Below are positions 45,737 to 54,563 of a DNA stretch of 64,000 bases, piece by piece (positions within the stretch are counted from its first letter, which is position 1; each line of letters starts with the position of its first letter). The stretch comes from Streptomyces sp. HUAS YS2 (GTDB lineage Bacteria; Actinomycetota; Actinomycetes; Streptomycetales; Streptomycetaceae): positions 1,984,001-2,048,000 of the forward strand of contig NZ_CP137573.1 of NCBI RefSeq assembly GCF_033343995.1. Direction: 5' to 3'. The translations under genes were made by a program, and so were the position numbers. The notes below the pieces were generated by a model that saw nothing but the letters and a program-made list of their open reading frames with translations, ran no database searches and was not told the origin of the DNA.

Positions 45737-47073
45737 GGCACCTCCACACGGAGTTCGGTCGGTCCCCCGGGGGGACTGGAGACGGTGAGCCGACCACGCA
45801 GGATCGCCATCCGGTCGGCGAGCCCCTGGAGCCCGCCGCCGGCGGCCGGGGCGGCCCCGCCGCGCCCGTCGTCGGTGATCGTCAGGTCGAGGCGCTCGCC
45901 GGCGAACCTGCCGACGACGGCGATGCGGGACGCGCCGCTGTGCTTGGAGGCGTTGGTCAGGGCCTCGGTGACGGTGAAGTACGCCATCGACTCGACCGGT
46001 CCGGGCAGCCGGCGCGGCAGATCGATGTCCACGGTGACGGGGATGGGGTTGCGCAGCGCGACCTCCGCGACGGCCGCCGCAAGGCCGTGGTCGGTCAGCA
46101 CCTGCGGGTGGATGTCCCGGACCAGGCGGCGGAGTTGCTCCAGCGCGAGTCGGGCCTCGCCGCGGGCCCGGACGATCAGCTCCTTGGCGCGCGAGTCGTC
46201 GTCCTCGAGCCGCATCTCGGCGAGACCCAGCGTCATGGAGAGTGCGACCAGCTGCTGTTGGGCCCCGTCGTGCAGGTCGCGCTCGATGCGTCGCCGCTCG
46301 GCCTCGAACGCGTCGATCAGCCGGGCCCGGGAACGGGTGAGTTCGATGACGCGGTTGCTGAGGTCCTCGTCGCGCGGCGACAGCAGGGACCGGGCGATCC
46401 TGGTCTGTATCCCGGCCAGCCGGCCGCCCGCGAGCGCGCACAGCAGCACGCCGACGAGCCCGGCGGGGGTCGCCGGCAGCGCGGCGGCCGGGCTCGCCGC
46501 GGCGACTCCGGGCAGCAGCATCACCGTGTCCGGAGCGACGGCCCACACCACCAGGGGCGCGGCCGTGAATCCCAGGGAGAGGGCCAGCAGGAGGGCCAGG
46601 CCGGAGCCTGTGAGCGTGAACAGCACGCCCAGTACGGCCGTGTGGCCGAGCTCCCGCCAGGTGGCCCGCTCCTTCAACCGCGCTCGGAACCAGCCCCGGA
46701 CACCGACGCCGGACAGCCGGCGGTGCGGGTCGGCGAGCGGTACGGGGTCGACGAGGCGCAGCCGGCGGCGCTCCACGGCGGCGACCGGGACGCCGAGCAC
46801 CGAGGTGCCGGCCAGGACCGCGATGCCGATCCCGAAAACGGAGAGCGCCACACCGGCGAGCGTGAGTATGAAGAGCAGAACCAGGACGGCGTAGCCGAAC
46901 ACGGCCCCGCTGAACACGTACGCCCAGCATCTCAGCGGCCAGGCCGACAGCAGGAACTGCGCGTACGGACCCTCCAGCGCCTCCCGCACGCTCTCCGGCC
47001 CGCCGGCCCGCCCGCTCTCCGGCCCGCCGTTCCGCCCGCTCCGCCCACTCCGGCCGTTCCGGCCGTCCGGCAT
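45724..47073 (-). CDS. NarL-type sensor histidine kinase with sensor TM domain
   Basis: A 449-residue membrane kinase. Residues 45-100 and 145-220 hold four to six membrane helices with a Streptomyces-specific sensor (PspC/DUF-like). The HisKA_3 domain has His268 in RDLHDGAQQQL. The ATPase part has TEALTNASKHSGASR and [22 protein letters not shown]. The N-terminus includes a low-complexity GRNGRSGRSGRNGG stretch. ATG 47073 is chosen; the frame extends to 47235 without homology. Coupled to the response regulator by overlap. The signal is unknown. Confidence 0.92.
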   Translation of the reverse strand: MPDGRNGRSGRSGRNGGPESGRAGGPESVREALEGPYAQFLLSAWPLRCWAYVFSGAVFGYAVLVLLFILTLAGVALSVFGIGIAVLAGTSVLGVPVAAVERRRLRLVDPVPLADPHRRLSGVGVRGWFRARLKERATWRELGHTAVLGVLFTLTGSGLALLLALSLGFTAAPLVVWAVAPDTVMLLPGVAAASPAAALPATPAGLVGVLLCALAGGRLAGIQTRIARSLLSPRDEDLSNRVIELTRSRARLIDAFEAERRRIERDLHDGAQQQLVALSMTLGLAEMRLEDDDSRAKELIVRARGEARLALEQLRRLVRDIHPQVLTDHGLAAAVAEVALRNPIPVTVDIDLPRRLPGPVESMAYFTVTEALTNASKHSGASRIAVVGRFAGERLDLTITDDGRGGAAPAAGGGLQGLADRMAILRGRLTVSSPPGGPTELRVEVPCSG

Positions 47074-47239
47074 GTACGTCTCCCCCTCAGCTCCCCGGCG
47101 GCCGGGCTCCGTGGTCACCTGGCCCCTGCCGCCGAGTTCCAACCTATCCCGCGCGCGGCGGCCTTGATCACGACCGCACGGCACGCGGCGCGGCAACGAC
47201 GGCCTCCACCCGACAGTGCATGTGACCTGCACCACACCG

Positions 47240-47266
47240 TGTCACGGGGAGCGGGTGGGCGGTGTC
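47240..47266 (+). promoter_or_regulatory. ECF41-type promoter candidate (autoregulation)
   Basis: TGTCACG (47240-47246), 16-bp spacer, TGTC (47263-47266), 34 bp before the sigma gene. ECF41 sigma factors are described as using -35 TGTCACA and -10 CGTC; the match is one change in each element. Confidence 0.45.
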
Positions 47267-47300
47267 TTGAGGCCGAACCACCGAAGACGGAGGAGACCTC

Positions 47301-48197
47301 ATGAGCGAGCACGGCGCAGATCCGGCGACGGCGGCCTTCGTGGCCCAGCGCAACCTGCTCTTCACCGTCGCGTACGAGATGCTCGGCTCGGCGGCGGACG
47401 CCGAGGACGTCCTCCAGGAGACCTGGCTGCGCTGGGTCAAGGTGGACCAGGAGCAGGTACGCGACGAACGCGCCTACCTGGTCCGGATCACCACCCGCCA
47501 GGCGCTCAACCGGCTGCGCACCATGAAGCGCCGCAAGGAGGCGTACGTCGGCCCCTGGCTGCCCGAACCCCTGCTCACCGCGCCGGACGTGGCGGACGAC
47601 GTCGAACTCGCGGAGAGCATGTCGATGGCGATGATGCTCGTCCTGGAGACGTTGACGCCGACGGAACGCGCCGTCTTCGTCCTGCGCGAGGCCTTCGACA
47701 TCGGTTACGACGACATCGCCGAGGCCGTCGGCAAGAGCCCCGACGCCGTCCGCCAGATCGCCCACCGCGCCCGCAAGCACGTGGACGCCCGCCGCCCCCG
47801 CAACACCGTCTCGCCCGGCACCGCCCGGACGGCCGTGGAATCGTTCCGGCGCGCGATCGAGAGCCGGGACCCGCAGGCACTCCTCGACGTGCTCGCGCCC
47901 GACGTCGTCCTGGTGAGCGACGGCGGCGGCGTGAAGCGGGCAGCGGTACGGCCGATCGTCGGCGCCGACAAGCTGGTCCGCTTCTACCTCGGCGGCGCAG
48001 CGAAGCACGGCGTCACGATCAGCTGCGACCCCACCGTGGTCAACGGCCAGCCGGCGCTCGCCCTGCGCGTGAACGGCGAGTTCGACGGCGTCATCGCGTT
48101 CCGCGTCGAGGACGCCGCCATCACCGGCCTCTACATCGTCCGCAACCCCGAGAAGCTGACCCGCGTCGGCACCGAGACCCCGCTCACCCTGCGATGA
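47301..48197 (+). CDS. sigJ: ECF sigma factor, SigJ/ECF41 type with SnoaL-like C-terminal domain
   Basis: A 298-residue extracytoplasmic-function sigma factor. Region 2 is at residues about 10-75 (AYEMLGSAADAEDVLQETWLRW). Region 4 follows at about 110-160 (LTPTERAVFVLREAFDIGYDDIAEAVGKSPDAVRQIAHRARK). The C-terminal about 115 residues are a SnoaL-like fold with DGGG in VSDGGGVKRAA, the feature that defines ECF41. In that group the C-terminal domain acts as a built-in anti-sigma-like regulator (family knowledge). ATG 47301 has GGAGGAG upstream. The neighbour at 48257 may be its target. Confidence 0.92.
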   Translation: MSEHGADPATAAFVAQRNLLFTVAYEMLGSAADAEDVLQETWLRWVKVDQEQVRDERAYLVRITTRQALNRLRTMKRRKEAYVGPWLPEPLLTAPDVADDVELAESMSMAMMLVLETLTPTERAVFVLREAFDIGYDDIAEAVGKSPDAVRQIAHRARKHVDARRPRNTVSPGTARTAVESFRRAIESRDPQALLDVLAPDVVLVSDGGGVKRAAVRPIVGADKLVRFYLGGAAKHGVTISCDPTVVNGQPALALRVNGEFDGVIAFRVEDAAITGLYIVRNPEKLTRVGTETPLTLR

Positions 48198-48256
48198 CCT
48201 CGCCGGACCACAGACCGTCCCACGCCCTGCCGCACAACGGAGAAGAGGACCACATC

Positions 48257-48661
48257 ATGGCCAGACCGACCACGGCCACGCAGCGCAGCCACACGTTCCT
48301 CAAGGTCTCGGTCGCCCTGCAGACCCTGACCCTGTTCTTCCAGGCGTCCACCGCCGGGCTGTTGCTGACCTCGTCCACCGGATACCTGATCCACGACATC
48401 GGCTCGCGCGTGATGTACGCCGCGGCAATGCTGTACCTCCTCGCCGCGATCCTCGCCTGGCGGCCGGGCGGCGGTTCGCCCCGGCCCATCCTGTACGCGA
48501 CCGGGTTCCTCGTCCTCGCCACGGTGCAGGTCGTCGTGGGCATCGCGCACGTGTCGTCGGTCCATGTCCCCCTGGGTGTGCTGATGTTCGCCCTCAGCAC
48601 GCTCGCCCTGGCGCGGATGCTGTCCACCCGCCCGTGGGGCCACGCCGCGGTCCGGCCCTAG
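48257..48661 (+). CDS. Small four-TM membrane protein after the ECF41 sigma gene
   Basis: A 134-residue membrane protein with helices at about residues 18-38, 48-67, 76-97 and 101-122. It resembles short DoxX/DUF6220-like proteins but I cannot place it firmly. ATG 48257 is preceded by GGAGAAGAGG. It lies 60 bp after the sigma gene on the same strand and was probably co-transcribed with it. ECF41 genes usually adjoin an oxidoreductase or carboxymuconolactone-decarboxylase-like target; here the only neighbour is this membrane protein. Confidence 0.75.
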   Translation: MARPTTATQRSHTFLKVSVALQTLTLFFQASTAGLLLTSSTGYLIHDIGSRVMYAAAMLYLLAAILAWRPGGGSPRPILYATGFLVLATVQVVVGIAHVSSVHVPLGVLMFALSTLALARMLSTRPWGHAAVRP

Positions 48662-48772
48662 CGACGCGTCGCAGCCGCCGGCCGGGCGCGTCGAGCGTGG
48701 TGCCGGACGCGCGCGGAGTCGGCGGCCGGTGGATTCCCGACCGCCGGCTCCTGTTCGTCGGGCGTAGAGCCA

Positions 48773-49444
48773 TCAGCCCTTGGCCACCAGGTCCTTGAGC
48801 GCGATGTTGAGTACGAGGACGTTGACGCGGGGCTCGCCGATGAAGCCGAGGATCCGGTCGTCGGTGTGGTCGGCGACGAGCTTGTCGACCTGGGCCACGG
48901 TCAGGTGGTTCTTCTCGGCGACGCGGTGGACCTGGAGCTTCGCGTACTCCGGGGATATGTGCGGGTCGAGCCCGGAGCCGGAGGACGTGACGGCGTCGGC
49001 CGGGACGTCGGACGGCTTCACCTTGTGACCGGCGGTGGAGTTGTCCTTCACCACGGCCGCCTTGGCCTCGGTCACCCACTGGATCAGGTCCGCGTTGTCA
49101 CCGGAACGGTTGGTCGCGCCGGAGAGGATCAGCTCGTACCGGGTGTTGACGCTGTTGCTGCCCAGGCCGTTGGACGGCCGCGGCTGGAACCACTTCAGGT
49201 CCGGGCTCGCGGTCTCCTCGCCCTCCTTCGTCGGAAGGTCGTAGGTCTGGCCGATGAGTTCGGAGCCGACGACCTTCCCGCTCGCGTCCTTGATCTCGGA
49301 GCCGTTGGCCTTGTCGTTGAACGCGATCTGGGCGATGCCGGTGACGGCCAGCGGGTAGAGGACGCCGGTGATCACGGTCAGGACGAGAAGGGCGCGGAGA
49401 CCGGCCCAGAGCAGTCGCCCTGCGTTTCCTGCGGAGTTGTTCAT
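48773..49444 (-). CDS. kdpC: Potassium-transporting ATPase subunit C
   Basis: A 223-residue KdpC with one N-terminal helix (residues about 12-36) and an extracytoplasmic domain. Family motifs: GSELIGQ, FQPRPS, DAVTSSGSGLDPHISPEYA and a C-terminal VNVLVLNIALKDL. It stabilises the KdpFABC complex. The start follows the kdpB stop by 2 nt. It is last in the kdp operon and converges on the small membrane-protein gene. Confidence 0.96.
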   Translation of the reverse strand: MNNSAGNAGRLLWAGLRALLVLTVITGVLYPLAVTGIAQIAFNDKANGSEIKDASGKVVGSELIGQTYDLPTKEGEETASPDLKWFQPRPSNGLGSNSVNTRYELILSGATNRSGDNADLIQWVTEAKAAVVKDNSTAGHKVKPSDVPADAVTSSGSGLDPHISPEYAKLQVHRVAEKNHLTVAQVDKLVADHTDDRILGFIGEPRVNVLVLNIALKDLVAKG

Positions 49445-49446
49445 GA

Positions 49447-51594
49447 TCAGCCGATCCCGGGGACGAGGGAGAGAAGCATGTCGATGATCTTGATGCCGAT
49501 GAACGGGGCGATCAGGCCGCCGAGTCCGTAGAGCCCGAGGTTGCGGCGGAGCATCCGGTCGGCGCTGGTCGGCCGGTACCGCACGCCCTTCAGCGCGAGC
49601 GGCACGAGCGCGATGATGATCAGCGCGTTGAAGACGACGGCGGACAGGATGGCGGACTCCGGCGAGGCCAGGCCCATGATGTTCAGCTTGTCCAGCGAGG
49701 GGTAGGCCACCGCGAACATCGCCGGGATGATGGCGAAGTACTTCGCCACATCATTGGCGATGGAGAAGGTGGTCAGCGCGCCCCGGGTGATGAGGAGCTG
49801 CTTGCCGATCTCGACGATCTCGATCAGCTTCGTCGGGTTCGAGTCGAGGTCGACCATGTTGCCGGCCTCCTTCGCGGCCGACGTGCCCGTGTTCATCGCC
49901 ACGCCGACGTCCGCCTGCGCGAGCGCCGGGGCGTCGTTCGTGCCGTCGCCGGTCATCGCGACCAGCTTGCCGCCCGCCTGCTCCCGCTTGATCAGCGCCA
50001 TCTTGTCCTCGGGAGTCGCCTCCGCGAGGAAGTCGTCGACGCCCGCCTCCTCGGCGATCGCCTTGGCGGTCAGCGGGTTGTCACCCGTGATCATGACGGT
50101 CCTGATGCCCATCCGCCGCAGCTCGTCGAACCGCTCCCGCATGCCGTCCTTGACGACGTCCTTCAGGTGGACGACGCCGAGGACCCGGGCACCCTCGTCG
50201 TCCTTCACGGCGACCAGGAGCGGCGTGCCGCCGGCCCCGGAGATCCGGTCGGTGAGGGCCTGGGCGTCGCCGGGGACGGCGCCGCCCTGCTCCTCGACCC
50301 AGGCCACGACCGATCCGGTGGCGCCCTTGCGGATCTGCCGACCGTCGACGTCCACACCCGACATGCGGGTCTGGGCGGTGAACTCGACCCACCTGGCGTG
50401 GGCGAGTTCGCCCTGGTGACGCTCGCGCAGCCCGTACTTCTCCTGCGCCAGGACGACGACCGAGCGGCCTTCCGGCGTCTCGTCCGCCAGGGAGGAGAGC
50501 TGGGCGGCGTCGGCGAGTTCGGCCTCGGTGGTGCCCTTGACCGGCGCGAACTCGGCGGCCTGGCGGTTGCCGAGGGTGATGGTGCCGGTCTTGTCGAGCA
50601 GCAGCGTCGACACGTCGCCGGCGGCCTCGACCGCCCGGCCGGACATGGCGAGCACGTTGCGCTGGACGAGCCGGTCCATGCCGGCGATGCCGATCGCGGA
50701 GAGCAGCGCGCCGATCGTCGTCGGGATCAGACAGACCAGCAGCGCCGTCAGGACGACGAGCGAGGTCTGGTCGTCGGCCCCGGCGTAGATCGCGAAGGGC
50801 TTCAGGGTGACGACGGCGAGCAGGAAGACGATCGTGAGGGACGCCAGCAGGATGTTGAGGGCTATCTCGTTGGGCGTCTTCTGCCGGGCGGCGCCCTCGA
50901 CCAGGTTGATCATGCGGTCGATGAAGGTCTCGCCGGGCTTCGCCGTGATCTTGATGACGATCCGGTCGGACAGCACCTTCGTACCGCCGGTCACCGCGCA
51001 CCGGTCGCCGCCGGACTCGCGGATGACGGGCGCCGACTCGCCGGTGATCGCCGACTCGTCGACACTCGCGACCCCCTCGACGACGTCGCCGTCGCCGGGG
51101 ATGATGTCGCCGGCCTCGCAGACCACCAGGTCGCCGATCCTCAGCTCGGTGCCGGGCACCTGCTCCTCTCCGGTCTTGGTGATCCGGCGGGCGACGGTGT
51201 CGGTCTTGGCCTTGCGCAGGGTGTCGGCCTGGGCCTTGCCCCGGCCCTCGGCCACGGCCTCGGCCAGGTTGGCGAAGATCGTGGTCAGCCAGAGCCAGGC
51301 GGTGATCGCCCACCCGAACCAGTTGCCCGCGTCCTTGACCGCCAGCACGGTGGTGACCACCGAACCGACCAGCACCACGAACATGACCGGCGACTTGATC
51401 ATCACGCGCGGGTCGAGCTTCCTGACCGCGTCCGGGAAGGACTTGATCAGCTGCTCCGGGTCGAACAGGCCCCCGCCGACCCGGCCGGCCGGCTCGTGCC
51501 CGGCGGACGGTCCGCCGTGCGGCGCCTTCGTCTCGGTGACGGCGGTCTCTGCGGTGGACATGGTGTCCTCTTGCTTCTTCACGTCGATGGTCAT
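49447..51594 (-). CDS. kdpB: Potassium-transporting ATPase subunit B (P-type ATPase)
   Basis: A 715-residue catalytic subunit. Phosphorylation site Asp334 in DKTGTIT, actuator motif TGES (184-187), hinge [17 protein letters not shown] and the membrane helices of KdpB are visible. The N-terminus is extended by about 45 disordered residues. ATG 51594 overlaps the kdpA stop by 4 nt (ATGA); an internal ATG at 51561 with AGAGGA is an alternative start. It hydrolyses ATP to drive high-affinity K+ uptake through KdpA. Confidence 0.97.
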   Translation of the reverse strand: MTIDVKKQEDTMSTAETAVTETKAPHGGPSAGHEPAGRVGGGLFDPEQLIKSFPDAVRKLDPRVMIKSPVMFVVLVGSVVTTVLAVKDAGNWFGWAITAWLWLTTIFANLAEAVAEGRGKAQADTLRKAKTDTVARRITKTGEEQVPGTELRIGDLVVCEAGDIIPGDGDVVEGVASVDESAITGESAPVIRESGGDRCAVTGGTKVLSDRIVIKITAKPGETFIDRMINLVEGAARQKTPNEIALNILLASLTIVFLLAVVTLKPFAIYAGADDQTSLVVLTALLVCLIPTTIGALLSAIGIAGMDRLVQRNVLAMSGRAVEAAGDVSTLLLDKTGTITLGNRQAAEFAPVKGTTEAELADAAQLSSLADETPEGRSVVVLAQEKYGLRERHQGELAHARWVEFTAQTRMSGVDVDGRQIRKGATGSVVAWVEEQGGAVPGDAQALTDRISGAGGTPLLVAVKDDEGARVLGVVHLKDVVKDGMRERFDELRRMGIRTVMITGDNPLTAKAIAEEAGVDDFLAEATPEDKMALIKREQAGGKLVAMTGDGTNDAPALAQADVGVAMNTGTSAAKEAGNMVDLDSNPTKLIEIVEIGKQLLITRGALTTFSIANDVAKYFAIIPAMFAVAYPSLDKLNIMGLASPESAILSAVVFNALIIIALVPLALKGVRYRPTSADRMLRRNLGLYGLGGLIAPFIGIKIIDMLLSLVPGIG

Positions 51595-53255
51595 GCCGCG
51601 AGCCCTTCGGCGAGCGGGCCCAGCGCGAGGGCCGGGAAATAGGTGAGACCGGTGATGATCATGATCGTGCCGACCAGAAGACCGGTGAACAGCGGCTTCT
51701 CGGTCCGCAGCGTGCCCGCGGTCTCGGGGACGGGCTGCTGCTCGGCCAGCGAACCCGCCAGCGCCAGGACGAACACCATCGGCAGGAACCGGCCCAGCAG
51801 CATCGCGATGCCGATGGTCGAGTTGAACCACTGCGTGTCGGCGTTCAGCCCCGCGAAGGCGGAGCCGTTGTTGTTGGCGCCGGAGGTGTAGGCGTAGAGG
51901 ATCTCGGAGAAGCCGTGCGCGCCGGAGTTCGTCATCGAGTTCGCCGGGGTGTCCAGCGCCATCGCGGCAGCGGTGAAGCAGAGCACCAGGGCCGGGGTGA
52001 CGAGGATGTAGCAGGCCGCGTACTTGATCTCGCGGGTGCCGATCTTCTTGCCCAGGTACTCCGGGGTGCGGCCGACCATGAGACCGGCGATGAACACCGC
52101 GATGATCGCCATGATCAGCATGCCGTAGAGGCCGGACCCGACACCGCCGGGCGCGATCTCGCCGAGCTGCATGCCCAGCATCGTGATCCCGCCGCCGAAG
52201 CCGGTGAACGAGGAGTGGAAGGAGTTCACCGCACCGGTGGACGTGAGCGTGGTGGCCACCGCGAAGATCGACGAGCCGCCGACCCCGAACCGGGTCTCCT
52301 TGCCCTCCATCGCACCGCCCGCGAGCTCGAACGCCGGCCCGTGGTGGGCGAACTCGGTCCACATCATCAGCGCGGTGAAGCCGAGCCAGATGGTGGCCAT
52401 CGTCGCCAGGATCGCGTAGCCCTGCTTCAGCGAGCCGACCATCCGGCCGAACGTCCGCGTCAGCGCGAACGGGATGACCAGGATCAGCCAGATCTCGAAC
52501 AGGTTGGAGATCCCGTTGGGGTTCTCGAAGGGGTGGGCGGAGTTGGCGTTGAAGTACCCGCCGCCGTTGGTGCCCAGCTCCTTGATGACCTCCTGCGAGG
52601 CCACCGCGCCACCGTTCCACTGCTGCGTGCCGCCCGAGAACTGCCCCACCTCGTGGATCCCGGAGAAGTTCTGGATCGCGCCGCACGCGACCAGGACCAG
52701 CGCGCCCACGACGGAGATCGGGAGCAGGATGCGGACGGTGCCGCGGACCAGGTCGGCCCAGAAGTTGCCCAGCTCACCGGTACGGGACCGGGCGAAGCCC
52801 CGGACGAGGGCGACCGCCACGGCGATCCCCACCGCCGCCGAGACGAAGTTCTGCACCGCCAGGCCGCCGGTCTGCACGACGTGGCCCATGGCCTGCTCGC
52901 CGTAGTACGACTGCCAGTTCGTGTTGGCCACGAACGAGGCGGCCGTGTTGAACGCCTGGTCCGGATCGATCGACGCGAAGCCGAGCGAACCGGGCAGCGA
53001 GCCCTGCACCCGCTGGAGCAGGTAGAGGAAGAGGACGCTCACCGCGGAGAACGCGAGCACTCCGCGCAGGTACGCCGGCCAGCGCATCTCGACGTTCGGG
53101 TTCGCACCGATCGCCTTGTAGATCCACTTCTCGGGCCTGTAGTGCTTCTCCGAGGAGTAGACACGCGCCATGTAGTCGCCCAGCGGCCGGTGGGCCAGAC
53201 CCAGTGCGACGAGCAGCGCCAGAAGCTGGAGGGTTCCAGCCAGAACGGGACTCAT
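51591..53255 (-). CDS. kdpA: Potassium-transporting ATPase subunit A
   Basis: A 554-residue K+-channel-like subunit with ten membrane helices. Selectivity-filter regions are visible: [57 protein letters not shown] and [23 protein letters not shown] 53255 is used; a longer frame to 53606 would cross kdpF and the promoter. It follows kdpF by 8 nt. Confidence 0.97.
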   Translation of the reverse strand: MSPVLAGTLQLLALLVALGLAHRPLGDYMARVYSSEKHYRPEKWIYKAIGANPNVEMRWPAYLRGVLAFSAVSVLFLYLLQRVQGSLPGSLGFASIDPDQAFNTAASFVANTNWQSYYGEQAMGHVVQTGGLAVQNFVSAAVGIAVAVALVRGFARSRTGELGNFWADLVRGTVRILLPISVVGALVLVACGAIQNFSGIHEVGQFSGGTQQWNGGAVASQEVIKELGTNGGGYFNANSAHPFENPNGISNLFEIWLILVIPFALTRTFGRMVGSLKQGYAILATMATIWLGFTALMMWTEFAHHGPAFELAGGAMEGKETRFGVGGSSIFAVATTLTSTGAVNSFHSSFTGFGGGITMLGMQLGEIAPGGVGSGLYGMLIMAIIAVFIAGLMVGRTPEYLGKKIGTREIKYAACYILVTPALVLCFTAAAMALDTPANSMTNSGAHGFSEILYAYTSGANNNGSAFAGLNADTQWFNSTIGIAMLLGRFLPMVFVLALAGSLAEQQPVPETAGTLRTEKPLFTGLLVGTIMIITGLTYFPALALGPLAEGLAA

Positions 53256-53263
53256 ATCCGGGC

Positions 53264-53353
53264 TCAGAACCTCTCCGGCTTGACGAGGGCGAGGACGAGA
53301 TAACCCACCAGCGCGACGGCCACGAGGAGACCGACGATGTTCTCGGCAGTCAC
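53264..53353 (-). CDS. kdpF: KdpF small membrane subunit
   Basis: A 29-residue single-helix peptide ([20 protein letters not shown] then LALVKPERF), a textbook KdpF with the LVKPERF end. The GTG start at 53353 overlaps the stop of the preceding 27-residue gene (GTGA). It precedes kdpA by 8 nt. KdpF stabilises the Kdp complex. Confidence 0.92.
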   Translation of the reverse strand: MTAENIVGLLVAVALVGYLVLALVKPERF

Positions 53354-53433
53354 AGCTTGGCCACCCCCTTGGCGATGAAGGCCACCAGCGCGAAGATCGC
53401 GATCGTGGTGACGACGAAGGCCACGTCGGCCAT
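53350..53433 (-). CDS. 27-residue membrane peptide upstream of kdpF
   Basis: Reads [20 protein letters not shown] then AKGVAKL: one hydrophobic helix and a basic tail. ATG 53433 has AGGAG 7 nt upstream and the stop overlaps kdpF (GTGA), so it is translated with the operon. It looks like a second KdpF-like peptide. I recall a similar short reading frame before kdpF in other Streptomyces but cannot check; function unknown. Confidence 0.72.
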   Translation of the reverse strand: MADVAFVVTTIAIFALVAFIAKGVAKL

Positions 53434-53520
53434 CGTGAGCTCCTGGATGTGAGTGGTTGAGATGAGCAGTCCTGCGGACCTCTACGAGGAAACCCCTGCT
53501 CAGCCACCCCGCCGCCGCCG

Positions 53521-53558
53521 TTGACGGCCTCTTGACGTCGACCGCGCCCGTCTTGACG
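53521..53558. promoter_or_regulatory. TTGACG repeat array upstream of kdp (response-regulator site candidate)
   Basis: Three TTGACG copies at 53521, 53532 and 53553: spacings 11 and 21 bp. Direct repeats at 11-bp spacing are the hallmark of OmpR/PhoB-family regulators such as KdpE. It lies 88-125 bp upstream of the first kdp gene. A pair with the same spacing is at 54449/54460. Confidence 0.55.
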
Positions 53559-53623
53559 CCTCTCGTACGCCGACCCCAGAAGCCGGCCTCGACGGACGGG
53601 CTCCACTCACGAGCCCCCCGGGT

Positions 53624-54376
53624 TCAGACCCGTTCCGGGTCCGCGGCTCGCTCCGCGAGGGCCGCCGCGGCCTGACTCGCCAGGTCCACCGCCACCAGAC
53701 GGGCTTCGAGCGAGGGCAGCGGTGCGCCGGCGGCCGGGGTGAGCATGAACCGGCCCCGATACCGGCCCCGAGCCGTGGCGCGGAGTTCGGTCTCGCCCTC
53801 CGGCCAGCCCTGCCGCTCCCCGTCCCAGATCCAGCCCGGCACCTCCAGCGAGCCGTCGGATTCCAGCCTCGGCGGGCGGCCGACCAGGGTCCCGTACTCG
53901 AACCGGCAGGACCTCAGGTCCAGTACGTCGACGAGTTCGGCGCGGACCCGCGCGACCACCTCGTCGGGCGAGGCGGTGGACCGGGACAGCCGCGTGGTGC
54001 CGTGCAGCCGCTCCAGGTACGAGGCGTCCGTGACCGCCACCGTGCGCAGCGTCCGGGCCCGGGCGGCGAGCTGCGACACGATCAGGCCGACGAGCAGGAG
54101 CAGCACCGCGGTCTCGATGTCGGCGCGGTCCCGGATGTGGAAGCTCTGGTACGGCTCGGTGAGCAGGAAGTCGAACCATGCGGCGCCGGACAGGGCCGCG
54201 AGGGCCCCGGCGTACCGGTTGCCGAGCGCCGAGACGGCGACGACCACGACGACCATCAGGAGCGCCAGGTTGGTGTGGGTGACGCTCGTCCGCAGCGGTA
54301 CGAGCGCGAGTGCCGTCAGGAACGGAGCGAGGAGCCCGGCCACCAGGGCGACCGTGTCCCGGAGCGATGTCCGCAT
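53624..54376 (-). CDS. KdpD-like DUF4118 membrane protein without kinase domain
   Basis: A 250-residue protein. Four helices at about residues 8-100 form the DUF4118 module typical of KdpD (TALALVPLRTSVTHTNLALLMVVVVVAVSALGNRYAGALAALSGAAWFDFLLTEPYQSF). Residues about 105-245 resemble a GAF-type domain. No histidine-kinase core and no KdpD N-terminal domain is present. A separate KdpDE pair must be elsewhere. ATG 54376 diverges from the APC permease. It lies 190 bp upstream of the kdp operon on the same strand, which suggests a sensor or modulator of K+ uptake (inference). Confidence 0.82.
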   Translation of the reverse strand: MRTSLRDTVALVAGLLAPFLTALALVPLRTSVTHTNLALLMVVVVVAVSALGNRYAGALAALSGAAWFDFLLTEPYQSFHIRDRADIETAVLLLLVGLIVSQLAARARTLRTVAVTDASYLERLHGTTRLSRSTASPDEVVARVRAELVDVLDLRSCRFEYGTLVGRPPRLESDGSLEVPGWIWDGERQGWPEGETELRATARGRYRGRFMLTPAAGAPLPSLEARLVAVDLASQAAAALAERAADPERV

Positions 54377-54448
54377 CGTCCGCCTCCTTGTGTCGTACGC
54401 CTCAAGGCTGCGCCGGGTGTGACGCAGCCGACGCCCGGAGGACGGATC

Positions 54449-54465
54449 TTGACGCTTCCCTGACG
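54449..54465 (+). promoter_or_regulatory. TTGACG/CTGACG direct repeat at 11-bp spacing before the APC permease
   Basis: TTGACG (54449) and CTGACG (54460), same hexamer and spacing as upstream of kdp. A -10 hexamer TACGCT follows at 54498-54503, so the repeats sit where an activator would bind. A further TGACG is at 54420. Confidence 0.5.
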
Positions 54466-54563
54466 CGAGCGGCGGGGCTCGCGCGATGCGTGCTGCTTAC
54501 GCTGGCTCGGCCGTACGGGCGACGGCCGAAAACCTCCCCTCGACAGCCCGCAGGAGCATTCCC

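Noticed and set aside
54377..54563. Possible ydaO (c-di-AMP) riboswitch before the APC permease
   Set aside because: The leader is under 60 nt after the likely -10, and I saw none of the conserved ydaO helices.
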